64,000 nucleotides of DNA from DASXTK01 sp036505485 (GTDB lineage Bacteria; Actinomycetota; Acidimicrobiia; Acidimicrobiales; VFJN01), in contig DASXTK010000310.1 in NCBI GenBank assembly GCA_036505485.1, forward strand, positions 16,139 through 80,138. The letters run 5' to 3'. The notes under the pieces are model-generated. The model was not told the origin of the DNA, made no database searches, and was given only the letters and a program-made list of their open reading frames with translations. Positions 23,892-33,247 of the stretch are shown here, in pieces (the stretch's first letter is position 1; each line of letters starts with the position of its first letter). The translations under genes were made by a program, and so were the position numbers.

Positions 23892-26441
23892 GTGACGAGG
23901 ATCCCCGACAAGCCGAGTCTCGACGGGCTCGAAGCGCGATGGCGTGAGCGCTGGGCGGCTGACGGCACCTACCGCTTCGACCGGACCAAGAGCCGTGACG
24001 AGATCTTCTCGATCGACACGCCGCCGCCGACGGTGTCGGGAGACCTGCACATCGGCCACGTGATGTCCTACGTCCACACCGACACCGTGGCCCGCTACCA
24101 GCGCATGCGGGGCAAAGAAGTCTTCTACCCCATGGGCTGGGACGACAACGGCCTCAACGTCGAGCGCCGGGTCCAGCTGCTGACCGGGACCCTGTGCGAT
24201 CCGTCCCTGCCCTACGACCCCGATTTCCGGCGCCCCGAGAAGCTTGATAGCCGGGATCCCATCCATGTCAGCCGGCCCAACTTCGTCGAGATCTGCGGCG
24301 AGATCATCGAGCAGCTCGAGCAGAGCTACTTCGACCTGTGGTCGACAGCCGGGCTGTCCGTCGACTGGGACCAGAGCTACCGCACCGTCGGCCCCAAGGC
24401 CATCCGCACCAGCCAGCACGGCTTCCTCCGGCTGTTCCACCGGGACCTGGCCTTCCGGTCCGAGTCGCCCACCTTGTGGGACGTCGACTTCCGCACCGCC
24501 GTGGCTCAAGCCGAGCTCGAGGACCGGGACCTGGCTGGCGCCTACTACAAGCTGCGCTTCGAGGGTCCCGACGACGAGCCGCTGATGATCGACACCACCC
24601 GGCCCGAGCTGCTGGCGGCCTGCGTCGCCGTCGTCGCCCACCCCGACGACGAGCGCTACCAGCCGCTGTTCGGCCGCCACGCGGTCACCCCGTTGTTCCG
24701 GGCCCAGGTCCCGATCGTGGCCCACGAGCTGGCCGATCCGGAAAAGGGCACCGGCGTGGCCATGATCTGCACCTTCGGCGACACCACCGACGTCACCTGG
24801 TGGCGGGAGCTGTCACTGGACCTGCGGGCCATCGTCCAGCGCGACGGCCGGCTGCGCGCGATCGAGTGGGGCGAGCCGGGCTGGGAGTCCGACGACCCCG
24901 CCGCGGCCCAGGCCGCCTACGACGAGCTGGCCGGCAAGACGGTCAAGCAGGCCCAGAAGCGCATCGCCGAACTGCTGGCCGAGTCCGGCGGGTCCGAAGG
25001 CGAGCCCCGGGAGATCACCCACCCAGTCAAGTTCTGGGAGAACGGCAACCGGCCGCTGGAGATCGTCACCAGCAACCAGTGGTTCATCCGCTACCCCGAC
25101 AAGAAGGCGCTGCTGGCCCGGGGCGAGGAGCTGAACTGGTCACCGGAGTTCATGCGGGTCCGCTATGAGAACTGGGTCAACGGTCTGCAGGGCGACTGGA
25201 ACATCACCCGCCAACGGTTCTTCGGCGTGCCGTTCCCGGTCTGGTACCCGGTCGACGCCGAGGGCACGGTCGACTACCTGGCCCCGATCGTGGCCGACGA
25301 GGCCGACCTGCCGATCGACCCCACGACCACGGTCCCGGCGGGCTACACCGAGGCCCAGCGGGGCCAGTCCGGCGGCTTCGTGGCCGACCCGGACGTGATG
25401 GACACCTGGGCCACGTCGTCGCTCACCCCCCAGATCGCCTCTGGCTGGGTCGACGACGCCGACCTGTTCGCCCGCACGTTCCCGATGGACATGCGGCCCC
25501 AGGCCCACGAGATCATCCGGACCTGGCTCTTCTACACCGTCGTCCGGGCCCACTACGAGCACGACTCGCTGCCGTTCTACAACGCCGCCATCTCGGGTTT
25601 CGTCTACGACCCCGACCGCAAGAAGCTGTCCAAGTCGGCGGGCAACGCCCCCAGCGATCCAATGACGATGATCGGCGAATACGGCGCCGATGCGGTGCGC
25701 TACTGGGCCGCCAACGGCCGGCCCGGCATGGACCTGGCCTTCGACCGCGGCCAGATCAAGAAGGGCCGGCGCCTGGCCATGAAGCTGCTCAACGCCTCGA
25801 GGCTGGCGCTGACCCAGGGAGCCATCGTGGGCGGCACGGTCACCGAGCCGCTGGACGCCGCGGTGCTGGCCTCGTTGGCCGACCTGGTGGCCGAGGTCAC
25901 CACGGCGTTCGACCGCTTCGACTACGCCCGGGCCCTGGAGCGCACCGAGACCTTCTTCTGGTCCTTCTGCGACGACTACCTGGAGCTGGTCAAGAACCGG
26001 GCCTATGGCTCGGCCGGCGACACCGGGCAGACCTCGGCCCAAGCCACGCTGGGCCCCGCCCTGGAAGCCCTGCTCAAGCTGTTCGCACCGTTCTTCCCCT
26101 TCGTCACCGAAGAGGTTTGGTCGTGGTGGCGGGACGGCTCGATCCACAGGGCCTCCTGGCCCGACGCCGCGACCCTCCGGTCCGCCGCCGGCACCGAGGC
26201 CGACAAGGCCGTGTTGGCCATGGCCGCCGACGTGGTCGGAGAGCTGCGCAAGGCCAAGAGCGAGGCTCGTCGGTCCATGCGCACCACGGTCAAGCAGGTC
26301 ACGATCACCGACACCGCCGAACGACTGGAGCTCCTGGCCCGAGCCGAGGGCGACGTCCGTGCCGCCGGGGTGGTCGAGTCGCTGTCCACCGTCGTCGGGG
26401 AGTCCTTCGCCGTCGACGTGGAGCTGGCACCGGAGGACTGA
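23892..26441 (+). CDS. valS: Valyl-tRNA synthetase
   Basis: Charges tRNA-Val and edits misactivated threonine. The 849-residue class I enzyme has HIGH at 53-56 (PPPTVSGDLHIGHVMSY), the KMSKS equivalent KLSKS (DRKKLSKSAGN), an editing domain with MIDTTRPELLAACVAVVAHP, and the anticodon-binding C-terminal helical domain. The long C-terminal coiled coil of many bacterial ValS proteins is not evident, giving a shorter form of the enzyme. The GTG start is placed before the first conserved block. It is divergent from cysS. Confidence 0.96.
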   Translation: MTRIPDKPSLDGLEARWRERWAADGTYRFDRTKSRDEIFSIDTPPPTVSGDLHIGHVMSYVHTDTVARYQRMRGKEVFYPMGWDDNGLNVERRVQLLTGTLCDPSLPYDPDFRRPEKLDSRDPIHVSRPNFVEICGEIIEQLEQSYFDLWSTAGLSVDWDQSYRTVGPKAIRTSQHGFLRLFHRDLAFRSESPTLWDVDFRTAVAQAELEDRDLAGAYYKLRFEGPDDEPLMIDTTRPELLAACVAVVAHPDDERYQPLFGRHAVTPLFRAQVPIVAHELADPEKGTGVAMICTFGDTTDVTWWRELSLDLRAIVQRDGRLRAIEWGEPGWESDDPAAAQAAYDELAGKTVKQAQKRIAELLAESGGSEGEPREITHPVKFWENGNRPLEIVTSNQWFIRYPDKKALLARGEELNWSPEFMRVRYENWVNGLQGDWNITRQRFFGVPFPVWYPVDAEGTVDYLAPIVADEADLPIDPTTTVPAGYTEAQRGQSGGFVADPDVMDTWATSSLTPQIASGWVDDADLFARTFPMDMRPQAHEIIRTWLFYTVVRAHYEHDSLPFYNAAISGFVYDPDRKKLSKSAGNAPSDPMTMIGEYGADAVRYWAANGRPGMDLAFDRGQIKKGRRLAMKLLNASRLALTQGAIVGGTVTEPLDAAVLASLADLVAEVTTAFDRFDYARALERTETFFWSFCDDYLELVKNRAYGSAGDTGQTSAQATLGPALEALLKLFAPFFPFVTEEVWSWWRDGSIHRASWPDAATLRSAAGTEADKAVLAMAADVVGELRKAKSEARRSMRTTVKQVTITDTAERLELLARAEGDVRAAGVVESLSTVVGESFAVDVELAPED

Positions 26442-26446
26442 GCGCC

Positions 26447-27418
26447 TCAGGTCGGCGGAGCGTCCTCGCGCAGGACGACGGTGCGTTGGCCGTTGGGGAC
26501 CGCGATCCCCGCGGCCTCGAAGGCCGGTAGCAGGCGACGCCGTAGGTCACGGGTCACCCGGAACTGCTCGGACGGACGGGTCTTGACCACCAGTCGGATC
26601 TGAATCGCGTCCTGCGACAACTGCTCGACGCCCCACACCTCGGGCTGCTCGAGGATGCTGCCCTCCCACTCGGGGTCCCGCCACATCTGCTCGGCGGTCT
26701 CCTTGATCACCTCGGTAGCCCGATCGACGTCAGTCCCGTAGGCCACGCTGACATCGAGCAGGGCCCGGGCCCACTGCTGGGACATGTTGGCCACCCGTTG
26801 GATGGTGCCGTTGGGGACGTGCCACACCGTCCCTCGGACGTCCCGGAGCCGGGTGGTGCGCAGGTTCACGGCCTCGACGGTGCCGGTGGCGTCGCCGAGG
26901 TCGACGATGTCGCCCACGCCGTACTGGTCCTCGACCAGGATGAAGAAGCCCGACAGGAAGTCCTTGACCAGGCTTTGGGCCCCGAAGCCGAGAGCGACGC
27001 CGGCGATACCGGCGCTGGCGATCAGCGGACCGATGTTGATGTCCAGCTCACCCAGGATGGTAACGAACGCGACCGCCCAGATGGCCGCCCGGCTCACCGA
27101 CTCCAGCACGTGGGCCAGGGCCTGGGACCGGGCCGCTGAGCGGGACGAATCCTGGAACTCGACCTTGTCGGCGAACCGGCGGATGGCCCGCCGGGCCACC
27201 CGGCTGACCAGCCAGGCCACCCCCAGCACGATGAAGATACGACCGATCGTCCCGAACAGCAGATCGGAGAACTCGGCGGAACCCTTGCTGTTGGTGACGT
27301 CGAGGACGTTGCGACAGATCCACGAGCCGGGATCGCCGCAAGCCGCCCGCAGTTCCTCAGGGCTCGGCTCGGACTGCAGGACCAACAACATCGCGGCCCA
27401 CACGCTAACCGGCGCCAC
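26447..27418 (-). CDS. MscS family mechanosensitive channel
   Basis: Small-conductance mechanosensitive channel family protein. The N-terminus has about three transmembrane segments. The pore and beta-domain signature GVALGFGAQSLVKDFLSGFF and ILVEDQYGVGDIVDLGDATG are clear, as is VPNGTIQRVANMS. The GTG at 27418 is the likely start because in-frame codons farther upstream run through the perfect palindrome at 27424-27473; an ATG at 27391 is the alternative. Its end is close to the convergent valS stop. Confidence 0.9.
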   Translation of the reverse strand: MAPVSVWAAMLLVLQSEPSPEELRAACGDPGSWICRNVLDVTNSKGSAEFSDLLFGTIGRIFIVLGVAWLVSRVARRAIRRFADKVEFQDSSRSAARSQALAHVLESVSRAAIWAVAFVTILGELDINIGPLIASAGIAGVALGFGAQSLVKDFLSGFFILVEDQYGVGDIVDLGDATGTVEAVNLRTTRLRDVRGTVWHVPNGTIQRVANMSQQWARALLDVSVAYGTDVDRATEVIKETAEQMWRDPEWEGSILEQPEVWGVEQLSQDAIQIRLVVKTRPSEQFRVTRDLRRRLLPAFEAAGIAVPNGQRTVVLREDAPPT

Positions 27419-27423
27419 TCCTG

Positions 27424-27473
27424 GTTCTGTGACCTCCATGCCGCGCCTGGGCGCGGCATGGAGGTCACAGAAC
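27424..27473. repeat. Perfect 50-bp palindrome (24-bp arms), TGTGACCT family
   Basis: GTTCTGTGACCTCCATGCC opens the left arm; the right arm is its exact complement with a TG centre. It sits between the divergent starts of the MscS and APC-OB genes, like its relative at 12159-12212 between ssuA and the IclR gene. Confidence 0.9.
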
Positions 27474-27524
27474 GAAAGGGGACTGCTTGGCCCAAGGTGC
27501 ACACGGCGTGCGAGCATTCCCGAC

Positions 27525-29891
27525 GTGCCCACGCAGGTCGACGCCCCCGAGTCGCAGGTCCCGGTCTACCAAGCGCCCGGCCCCGAGCCGTCGGCCCCCG
27601 GGATCGAGCTGCCGCCCGACACCCTGAGCTACCGCATCAAGCGGAAGCTGCTGGGCAAGCCGCTGCACTCCGAGCAGCTCGAGCACGAGCGGCTGGGCAA
27701 GCCCACTGCCCTGGCCGTCTTCGCCTCCGACAACCTGTCGTCGTCGGCCTACGCCACCGAGGAGATCCTCCACGTCCTGGTAGGAGCGGTCGGCTTGGCC
27801 GCGTTCTCGCTGGTCGTGCCCATCACCATTGCCATGCTGGTCGTGCTGGGGCTGCTGATCGTCTCCTACCGGGAGACGATCCGGGAGTATCCGTCGGCCG
27901 GCGGTGCCTACCTGGTCACCCGGGACAACTTCGGCATCGTCCCCGCCCAGTTCGCCGGCGCCGCCCTGCTCATCGGCTACGTGCTCACCGTGGCGGTGTC
28001 GGTGGCCGCGGGCAGCGCCGCGCTGGTCTCCACGGTCCCCTCCTTCGGGGCCTACCGGGTACCACTGTCGCTGGCGTTCATCGCCATCATCGCCTACGGG
28101 AATCTGCGCGGCGTGCGGGAGTCCGGCAAGTTGTTCGCCGCCCCGACCTTCTTCTTCATGGCCAACATGTTCCTGCTGTTGGGCATAGGCCTGTTCCGCT
28201 ATCTGACCGGTGACCTGCCGGTGCTGGGCGACCACGCCGAGGGCATGGTTCCCTTGGGCAACGAGACCGGCGGCCTGGTCATGGGAGCGTCGGCGTACAT
28301 CCTGCTCAAGGCGTTCGCCTCGGGGGGATCGGCGGTGACCGGCGTAGAGGCCATCTCCAACGGCGTGCCGGCGTTCCGCAAGCCGGAGTGGCGCAACGCC
28401 CGCGACACGCTGGTGATCATGGGCAGCGGCCTGGCCGTCATGTTCATGGGTCTGTCCCTGCTGGCGGCCAAGCTCAAGGTGATCCCGTTCGAAGACGGAA
28501 CCCCCACGGTCCTGGCCCAGATCGGCGAGGCCGTCTATGGCAACGGCGCCCTCGGGGGCGTGATGTCGAACGTCCTCAACATCGCCACCATGTTGATCCT
28601 GGTCCTGGCGGCCAACACCGGTTTCGCCGACTTCCCCCGGCTGGCCAGCCTCCAGGCCGGCGACAGCTTCCTGCCCCGGCAGCTCACCCAGCGGGGTCAC
28701 CGCCTGGTCTTCTCCAACGGGATCATCGCCCTGGCCGGCGCCGCGGCGGTGTTGGTGATCGTCACCAACGCCGCGGTCACCCGGCTGATCCCGCTCTATG
28801 CCGTGTCGGTGTTCACCGGCTTCACCCTGTCGCAGTCGGGCATGACCATGCACCACTGGCGCAAGAAGGAGCCGGGCTGGCAGCGGGGCATGCTCGTCAA
28901 CGGGGTCGGCGCCCTGCTCTCGGGGCTGATCGTGTGCACCGTGGTCGTGACCCGCCGGCAGGACGCCTGGGTGGTCATCCCGCTCATGCCGCTGTTCGTG
29001 ATCATGCTGCTGCGGCTCAACAAGCAGTACCAGCGGGAGCAGGAGCTGCTGGAGGCCGACGTGCCAGCTGCGGCCACGGCGCCGATCCTGCGCCGGCATG
29101 TGGTCCTGGTGTTCGCCGACCAGCTGGACCTGGCCGTGGCCCGGGCCATCCAGTACGCCCGGACGCTGACCCCCGACGAGCTGCGGGCGGTCCACTTCGC
29201 GGTGGACGACGGCGCGGCCCAGCGGCTGGCCGCCGATTGGCGGCGGCTCGGGCTGGCCCGAGTTCCGCTGGAGATCGTGGCCTGTCCGGACCGGCGGCTC
29301 AACCGGGCCGCGGTGGAGACGGTGGCCCACGAGCTGTCCGACGGCGAGACTGAGGTTTCGGTGCTGCTGCCGGACCGGAAGTACCGGGGTTTCTGGCACC
29401 GGATCCTCCACGACCGGACCGCCGACGGGATCCTGGCCCAGGTGTCCCGACTGGCCCACGCCAACGTGACGACCGTGCCGTTCCAGGTCGACCGCCCGAT
29501 CGGGGACGAGACCGTGCCGCTGCAGCCGGGCGCGTTCGAGGCCGCGGCGGCGGCCGGAGGCCTTGCCGGGGAGACCAAGCTGGCCGAGCGGGTCACCCGC
29601 AACGACGACTCGACGGTGACCGCCATCGCCGACGCCCACTGGCGGGATCGGGTGCGCATTCAGGGACAGGTGCGGGCGGTGCGGGTAGCGCCGCGCCACG
29701 ACGTCCCGGTGTTCGAGTGTGTGGTCGACGACGACTCCGGCACCATCCTGGCCGTCTTCCTCGGCCGCCGGGAACTGGCCGCAGTCGGCCCCGGCACCCG
29801 CATCGAGATCATCGGCACGGTAGGCATCCACCGAGCCAAGCTCGCCATCCTCAACCCCACCTACCGAGTCCTCGGCTCCACCCCCGTCTGA
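27525..29891 (+). CDS. APC family permease fused to an OB-fold domain
   Basis: A 788-residue fusion. After a Pro-rich cytoplasmic leader, about twelve transmembrane segments form an amino acid/polyamine/organocation (APC) permease (LAVFASDNLSSSAYATEEIL; SSFREYPSAGGAYLV-like region). A soluble domain of about 200 residues follows (VVLVFADQLDLAVARAIQYA, resembling a universal-stress-like fold), then a C-terminal OB fold (about 690-788, RDRVRIQGQVRAVRV and VVDDDSGTILAVFLGR). In mycobacteria such OB-fold and permease genes are neighbours, so this may be their fusion. The start is the GTG nearest the palindrome; longer readings are shadow of MscS. The transported substrate is unknown. Confidence 0.88.
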   Translation: MPTQVDAPESQVPVYQAPGPEPSAPGIELPPDTLSYRIKRKLLGKPLHSEQLEHERLGKPTALAVFASDNLSSSAYATEEILHVLVGAVGLAAFSLVVPITIAMLVVLGLLIVSYRETIREYPSAGGAYLVTRDNFGIVPAQFAGAALLIGYVLTVAVSVAAGSAALVSTVPSFGAYRVPLSLAFIAIIAYGNLRGVRESGKLFAAPTFFFMANMFLLLGIGLFRYLTGDLPVLGDHAEGMVPLGNETGGLVMGASAYILLKAFASGGSAVTGVEAISNGVPAFRKPEWRNARDTLVIMGSGLAVMFMGLSLLAAKLKVIPFEDGTPTVLAQIGEAVYGNGALGGVMSNVLNIATMLILVLAANTGFADFPRLASLQAGDSFLPRQLTQRGHRLVFSNGIIALAGAAAVLVIVTNAAVTRLIPLYAVSVFTGFTLSQSGMTMHHWRKKEPGWQRGMLVNGVGALLSGLIVCTVVVTRRQDAWVVIPLMPLFVIMLLRLNKQYQREQELLEADVPAAATAPILRRHVVLVFADQLDLAVARAIQYARTLTPDELRAVHFAVDDGAAQRLAADWRRLGLARVPLEIVACPDRRLNRAAVETVAHELSDGETEVSVLLPDRKYRGFWHRILHDRTADGILAQVSRLAHANVTTVPFQVDRPIGDETVPLQPGAFEAAAAAGGLAGETKLAERVTRNDDSTVTAIADAHWRDRVRIQGQVRAVRVAPRHDVPVFECVVDDDSGTILAVFLGRRELAAVGPGTRIEIIGTVGIHRAKLAILNPTYRVLGSTPV

Positions 29892-29907
29892 CTGGCCCGG
29901 CGGAGAA

Positions 29908-30876
29908 CTAGAACCAGGCTGGGAGTAATCGGGCCGAGGCTTCGGCGACGAGGACCGTGGCGACCACCAGGAGGGGTGCGCTCATGAGGTACGCGGAGCG
30001 GGGACGGGTGCGGCGATACAGGAGGACAGCGGCGGCCGCGGCGCACGCATAACCGAGGACCGCGAGGAACACGGGAGCCAATGCGCTGCCATCACTGTCT
30101 CGGCCGTCCTGATCGGACGTACGACCGCCCTGCGGCGTGGGGTGGAAGGCGACGGTGTCCAACTTGGCCACCACGACCGTGGCCGGATTGGTCGCCCACG
30201 GCATCACCGAACTGGAAGTCACCAGGGTGAGCCGGTCGTCTTCGCTCGGTCCGAAGACCTCCTCGTCCCCTCGGGGAACATGGCGCTGGCCAACTCTGGT
30301 CACCTTGTAGAGAGATCGGCCCTGCGTGGTGATGACAACGATCTCGTCACCCCGACCGAGCTCGTCCAGTTGCGAGAACTGCCCGCCGAAGCCGGACTTG
30401 CGGCCCACGATCGCACTGTTGCCTGGCTGGCCCGGTCCAGCCGTACCAGGCACATGGCCGGGTCCCCGGCGGGTCTGCTGGGGTCCGACCCCTTCCACCA
30501 CGACTTGCCGGAAATCGATGGCGTTGACCTCCACGATCGCCACCGGGTCTCCGACGCCTGGCGCCTCGGTCACCTCCTGGACCCCAGGGAGGCCGAAGGC
30601 CTCGTTCGCCGCCTTCTCGATCTCGGCCCGGTAGTCACTGAGAAGATCTCGCTGGTCGCGCTCCTCCAACATCGGACCCATCCCATAGACAACGAGGCCC
30701 ACGCCGACGACGGTGATCAGCAGCCAGGCCGCGGCAACCAAACCGATACGTCGCGGCGTGATGGGTGCGAGTCGCGACCGCCCGGCGGCGGACACATCGC
30801 GGGAAGGCTGGGCTTCGGAGGGGCCGATCCCCGCCGGCTCGGATCCCGCAACGTCTGGTTCGACGGCGACGGCCAT
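29908..30876 (-). CDS. Sortase-fold protein lacking catalytic residues (pseudo-sortase)
   Basis: A 322-residue homologue of class E sortases with the same topology as 6816-7736: N-terminal helix (about 43-65), sortase barrel (about 108-240) and two C-terminal helices. Aligned block by block, the catalytic His is Arg159 (AIVGRKSGFG), the Cys is Ser221 (LTLVTSSSV) and the Arg region reads PWATNPA, so all three catalytic positions are lost. The barrel core (GPGHVPGT, GPGQPGNSAI, QLDELGRGDEI) is well kept. The start overlaps the stop of the upstream surface-protein gene by one base, implying a joint structural role. Confidence 0.85.
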   Translation of the reverse strand: MAVAVEPDVAGSEPAGIGPSEAQPSRDVSAAGRSRLAPITPRRIGLVAAAWLLITVVGVGLVVYGMGPMLEERDQRDLLSDYRAEIEKAANEAFGLPGVQEVTEAPGVGDPVAIVEVNAIDFRQVVVEGVGPQQTRRGPGHVPGTAGPGQPGNSAIVGRKSGFGGQFSQLDELGRGDEIVVITTQGRSLYKVTRVGQRHVPRGDEEVFGPSEDDRLTLVTSSSVMPWATNPATVVVAKLDTVAFHPTPQGGRTSDQDGRDSDGSALAPVFLAVLGYACAAAAAVLLYRRTRPRSAYLMSAPLLVVATVLVAEASARLLPAWF

Positions 30877-33095
30877 CACCCGGTCACCTTCCGGACGCTT
30901 CGGCGTGGACGCATCCGTCGAAGTCCACGATCGGCGACCGATGCTCCCCGACGAGCCACGTTCCCAACGGCGGTCGGCATCTGATAGCCGGCGGTGGCCA
31001 GTGCCACCGCCGTGGTCAGAGCCACGATCAACAACAGCGCGGCGGGCGACCACAGGGTGTTGATAGCTCGGATCCCCGTAAGTCCAGGGAGCTTGACCTT
31101 GTCCTCCTTCGCGGCCTCGAGCGCTTCGTCGACGGTGTCGGGAGTCGCTGGACGAGTAGGGGTGTCCGGATTGGCGCTCGGGTCAGAGCGGTTCCCGAGC
31201 CCCGACCCTGATCCCGACCCGCTGCCGTTCGCCGGGGGACCATACGAGCTGCCTGGTGCACCACCAGTGTTCTGTGTGGTTGGCGGCGTCGTAGGTGGCG
31301 GGGTGTGCGTGCAGGCGGGCGGGGAGGATCCGACCTGCGCCAACGCGTTGGCGGCATCGGTCTGAAGGTCGGTGGTCAAAGGCACGAGCCCGCCGTCCTC
31401 CAGGGGGAGCTGGCCCTGCCCCTCGGTGGTCACATACTCGAGCCAGGCGCCCAGTTGCTGTTGCGACCCCGTCCTCGGCGCACAGTTGGCGTCCACCAGA
31501 GGCTGGGCCGGCGCCATGGCGTACTCGACGTAGGTGAGCGGATATCCCGCAGTCGTGTTGGGGTCGGGAACCAACGTCCCGTCCTGCTGGTGCTGCATCT
31601 GCGGCACGGCCGCAGCCAACGTCTCCGCCGTCGGCGTGACCCACCCGCCGGTGTTCGCCGGATCCGGGATGCTCACCACCGTCAGGCCGAGAGCATTGGC
31701 CGTCGCAAGGTCGGTGAGGACGTAGTAAGTCCCTTGGGAGTACAGCTCCCGGTAGACGATCCGGGCCAGGTCGGGTCGGCCGGTCTTGAGGTCGAGCTCA
31801 CCGGTCATGTGCGGGGGGTCAGCAGCGTTGAAGTCTGTCTCGACACCCCGCGCCACGCCCGCTGCGCTCTTCCAGTCATCAGGTGCGAGCGTGTCGAACC
31901 GGGTGCTGGCGAACAGGGTCGTCGACTGCGGTCCGGTGAGCGCCAGCGCCGCACCGACGTTGCTGTTGAGGAGGTAGTTGAGACCGGGGATCTGGAGGTT
32001 GTTGGCCAACACCTCGTTGCTCTGATCGCTGAACACCAACGCCTGCTCCCATTGTCCGAAGAGAGTGGCCAGGTGCTGGTTGGTCAGCCGGAACTCTGAG
32101 TGGGGTTTGGGGAAGTCGGTCGGCCAAGACCCGTCGACCACCGGATAGCCACCGCCTACAGCCACGACGACGGCATTCAGTCCGATCGGCACCGGCACCA
32201 TCGGACGCCGCGTAGGTGGATCGAACCCGGGCCGATAGCCAACGGCGCTGTAGGTGAGGTCGAACTCGCCGGCAGCGAAGGAGTTGAGTGCCGTCCCCTC
32301 CGGCGCGAAGAAGGCGCTCGTCGGGGGTGGGCTGTCGGTCGTCTGGCAGACATCCCGGGTCCAGGACAACCAGGCATCTTGGAGCCGATCAGGCATCGTG
32401 GAGGTGGCGACGTCCGGCGATTGGCCGTCGCAACCAGTGACACCTGAAGTCGGCCGGTAGCCCAGCACGGGTCCGGGCCGGACGTAACTCACCGGGTCGC
32501 TGATCCCGGTCTGGGTGTAGATCTGGTACACGAAGCGGCAGGGATCGTCGGGCCCACAGGTCATCGAATAGTCGACGCCACCCAGCCGCCAGTTCGCCGT
32601 TCCGACCCCCGGCCGCAGGATGGCGATTCCCCGTTGGCCATGCTCGGAGCCCTCGTCGGGGAACCGATGGAACCGGTCACCGTCCAGCGAGCTGTCGCCC
32701 TCCGAGAGGTGGGCGCCGATGGTGACGCAGTTGCCGTTGGTGAAGTCCGCCTCGGTGTAGGTGTAGGTCTCGTCGACCAGCCGGCAGGTGTAGACCCGCG
32801 AAGGAGTGCCGGCGTAGACGACGGCGCCCGTGCCCGCGACCGTCTGCACGTTGACCTCGACGGTCTGACCGCTGACCAGATCATCGGACTCGCTGACCGC
32901 GACGGTGAACGGATCAGAGGTCTGGGCCGCGGACCCTTCGGGCTCCGCCACCCACACGACGACGGTGAGCAGGAGCGAGAGCACGGGGATCACGCCGATC
33001 CAGCGGTGTCCGAGTACGTAGGTGCGAGTGCGATGGCCGATACGGGTCATCGGGCGGTGTCCCCCAGGGGCGCGAAGAAGGTACGACATTGTCAA
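30876..33095 (-). CDS. Large membrane-anchored protein with Ig-like and PstS-like domains
   Basis: A 739-residue exported protein. A signal peptide (ends near AEPEGSAAQ) is followed by an Ig-like domain (FTVAVSESDDLVSGQTVEVNVQTV, resembling neocarzinostatin-type folds) with paired cysteines, then a region like phosphate-binding PstS proteins (SAFFAPEGTALNSFAAGEFDLTYSAVGYRPG; LTYVEYAMAP), a Pro/Thr/Gly-rich stalk, and a C-terminal transmembrane segment with a basic tail. An LPGLTG sequence before the helix resembles but does not match LPXTG. An alternative start lies 45 bases downstream. The context is a phosphate uptake locus. Confidence 0.75.
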   Translation of the reverse strand: MTMSYLLRAPGGHRPMTRIGHRTRTYVLGHRWIGVIPVLSLLLTVVVWVAEPEGSAAQTSDPFTVAVSESDDLVSGQTVEVNVQTVAGTGAVVYAGTPSRVYTCRLVDETYTYTEADFTNGNCVTIGAHLSEGDSSLDGDRFHRFPDEGSEHGQRGIAILRPGVGTANWRLGGVDYSMTCGPDDPCRFVYQIYTQTGISDPVSYVRPGPVLGYRPTSGVTGCDGQSPDVATSTMPDRLQDAWLSWTRDVCQTTDSPPPTSAFFAPEGTALNSFAAGEFDLTYSAVGYRPGFDPPTRRPMVPVPIGLNAVVVAVGGGYPVVDGSWPTDFPKPHSEFRLTNQHLATLFGQWEQALVFSDQSNEVLANNLQIPGLNYLLNSNVGAALALTGPQSTTLFASTRFDTLAPDDWKSAAGVARGVETDFNAADPPHMTGELDLKTGRPDLARIVYRELYSQGTYYVLTDLATANALGLTVVSIPDPANTGGWVTPTAETLAAAVPQMQHQQDGTLVPDPNTTAGYPLTYVEYAMAPAQPLVDANCAPRTGSQQQLGAWLEYVTTEGQGQLPLEDGGLVPLTTDLQTDAANALAQVGSSPPACTHTPPPTTPPTTQNTGGAPGSSYGPPANGSGSGSGSGLGNRSDPSANPDTPTRPATPDTVDEALEAAKEDKVKLPGLTGIRAINTLWSPAALLLIVALTTAVALATAGYQMPTAVGNVARRGASVADRGLRRMRPRRSVRKVTG

Positions 33096-33247
33096 TGGGC
33101 CTTTTTCTCATGCCCAGGTGAACTCGATGGGACGCGGACAACCACAAGGGATGAACAGTCGTGACGCGCCGTCGCCGGCCCCGGAAGCACCGGGACCGGC
33201 GGCGGACAGTGCACTTGGCGTGGGCTACTGGATCGAGCCGGTAGGCG

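Noticed and set aside
26784..27524. Extended N-terminus for the APC-OB protein reading through MscS
   Set aside because: The upstream part is antisense to MscS, crosses the perfect palindrome and lacks hydrophobic or domain features; the GTG at 27525 is better.
30876..33095. LPXTG sorting signal in the large surface protein
   Set aside because: The sequence is LPGLTG, with an extra residue, and the distance to the helix and tail is atypical; it may be chance.
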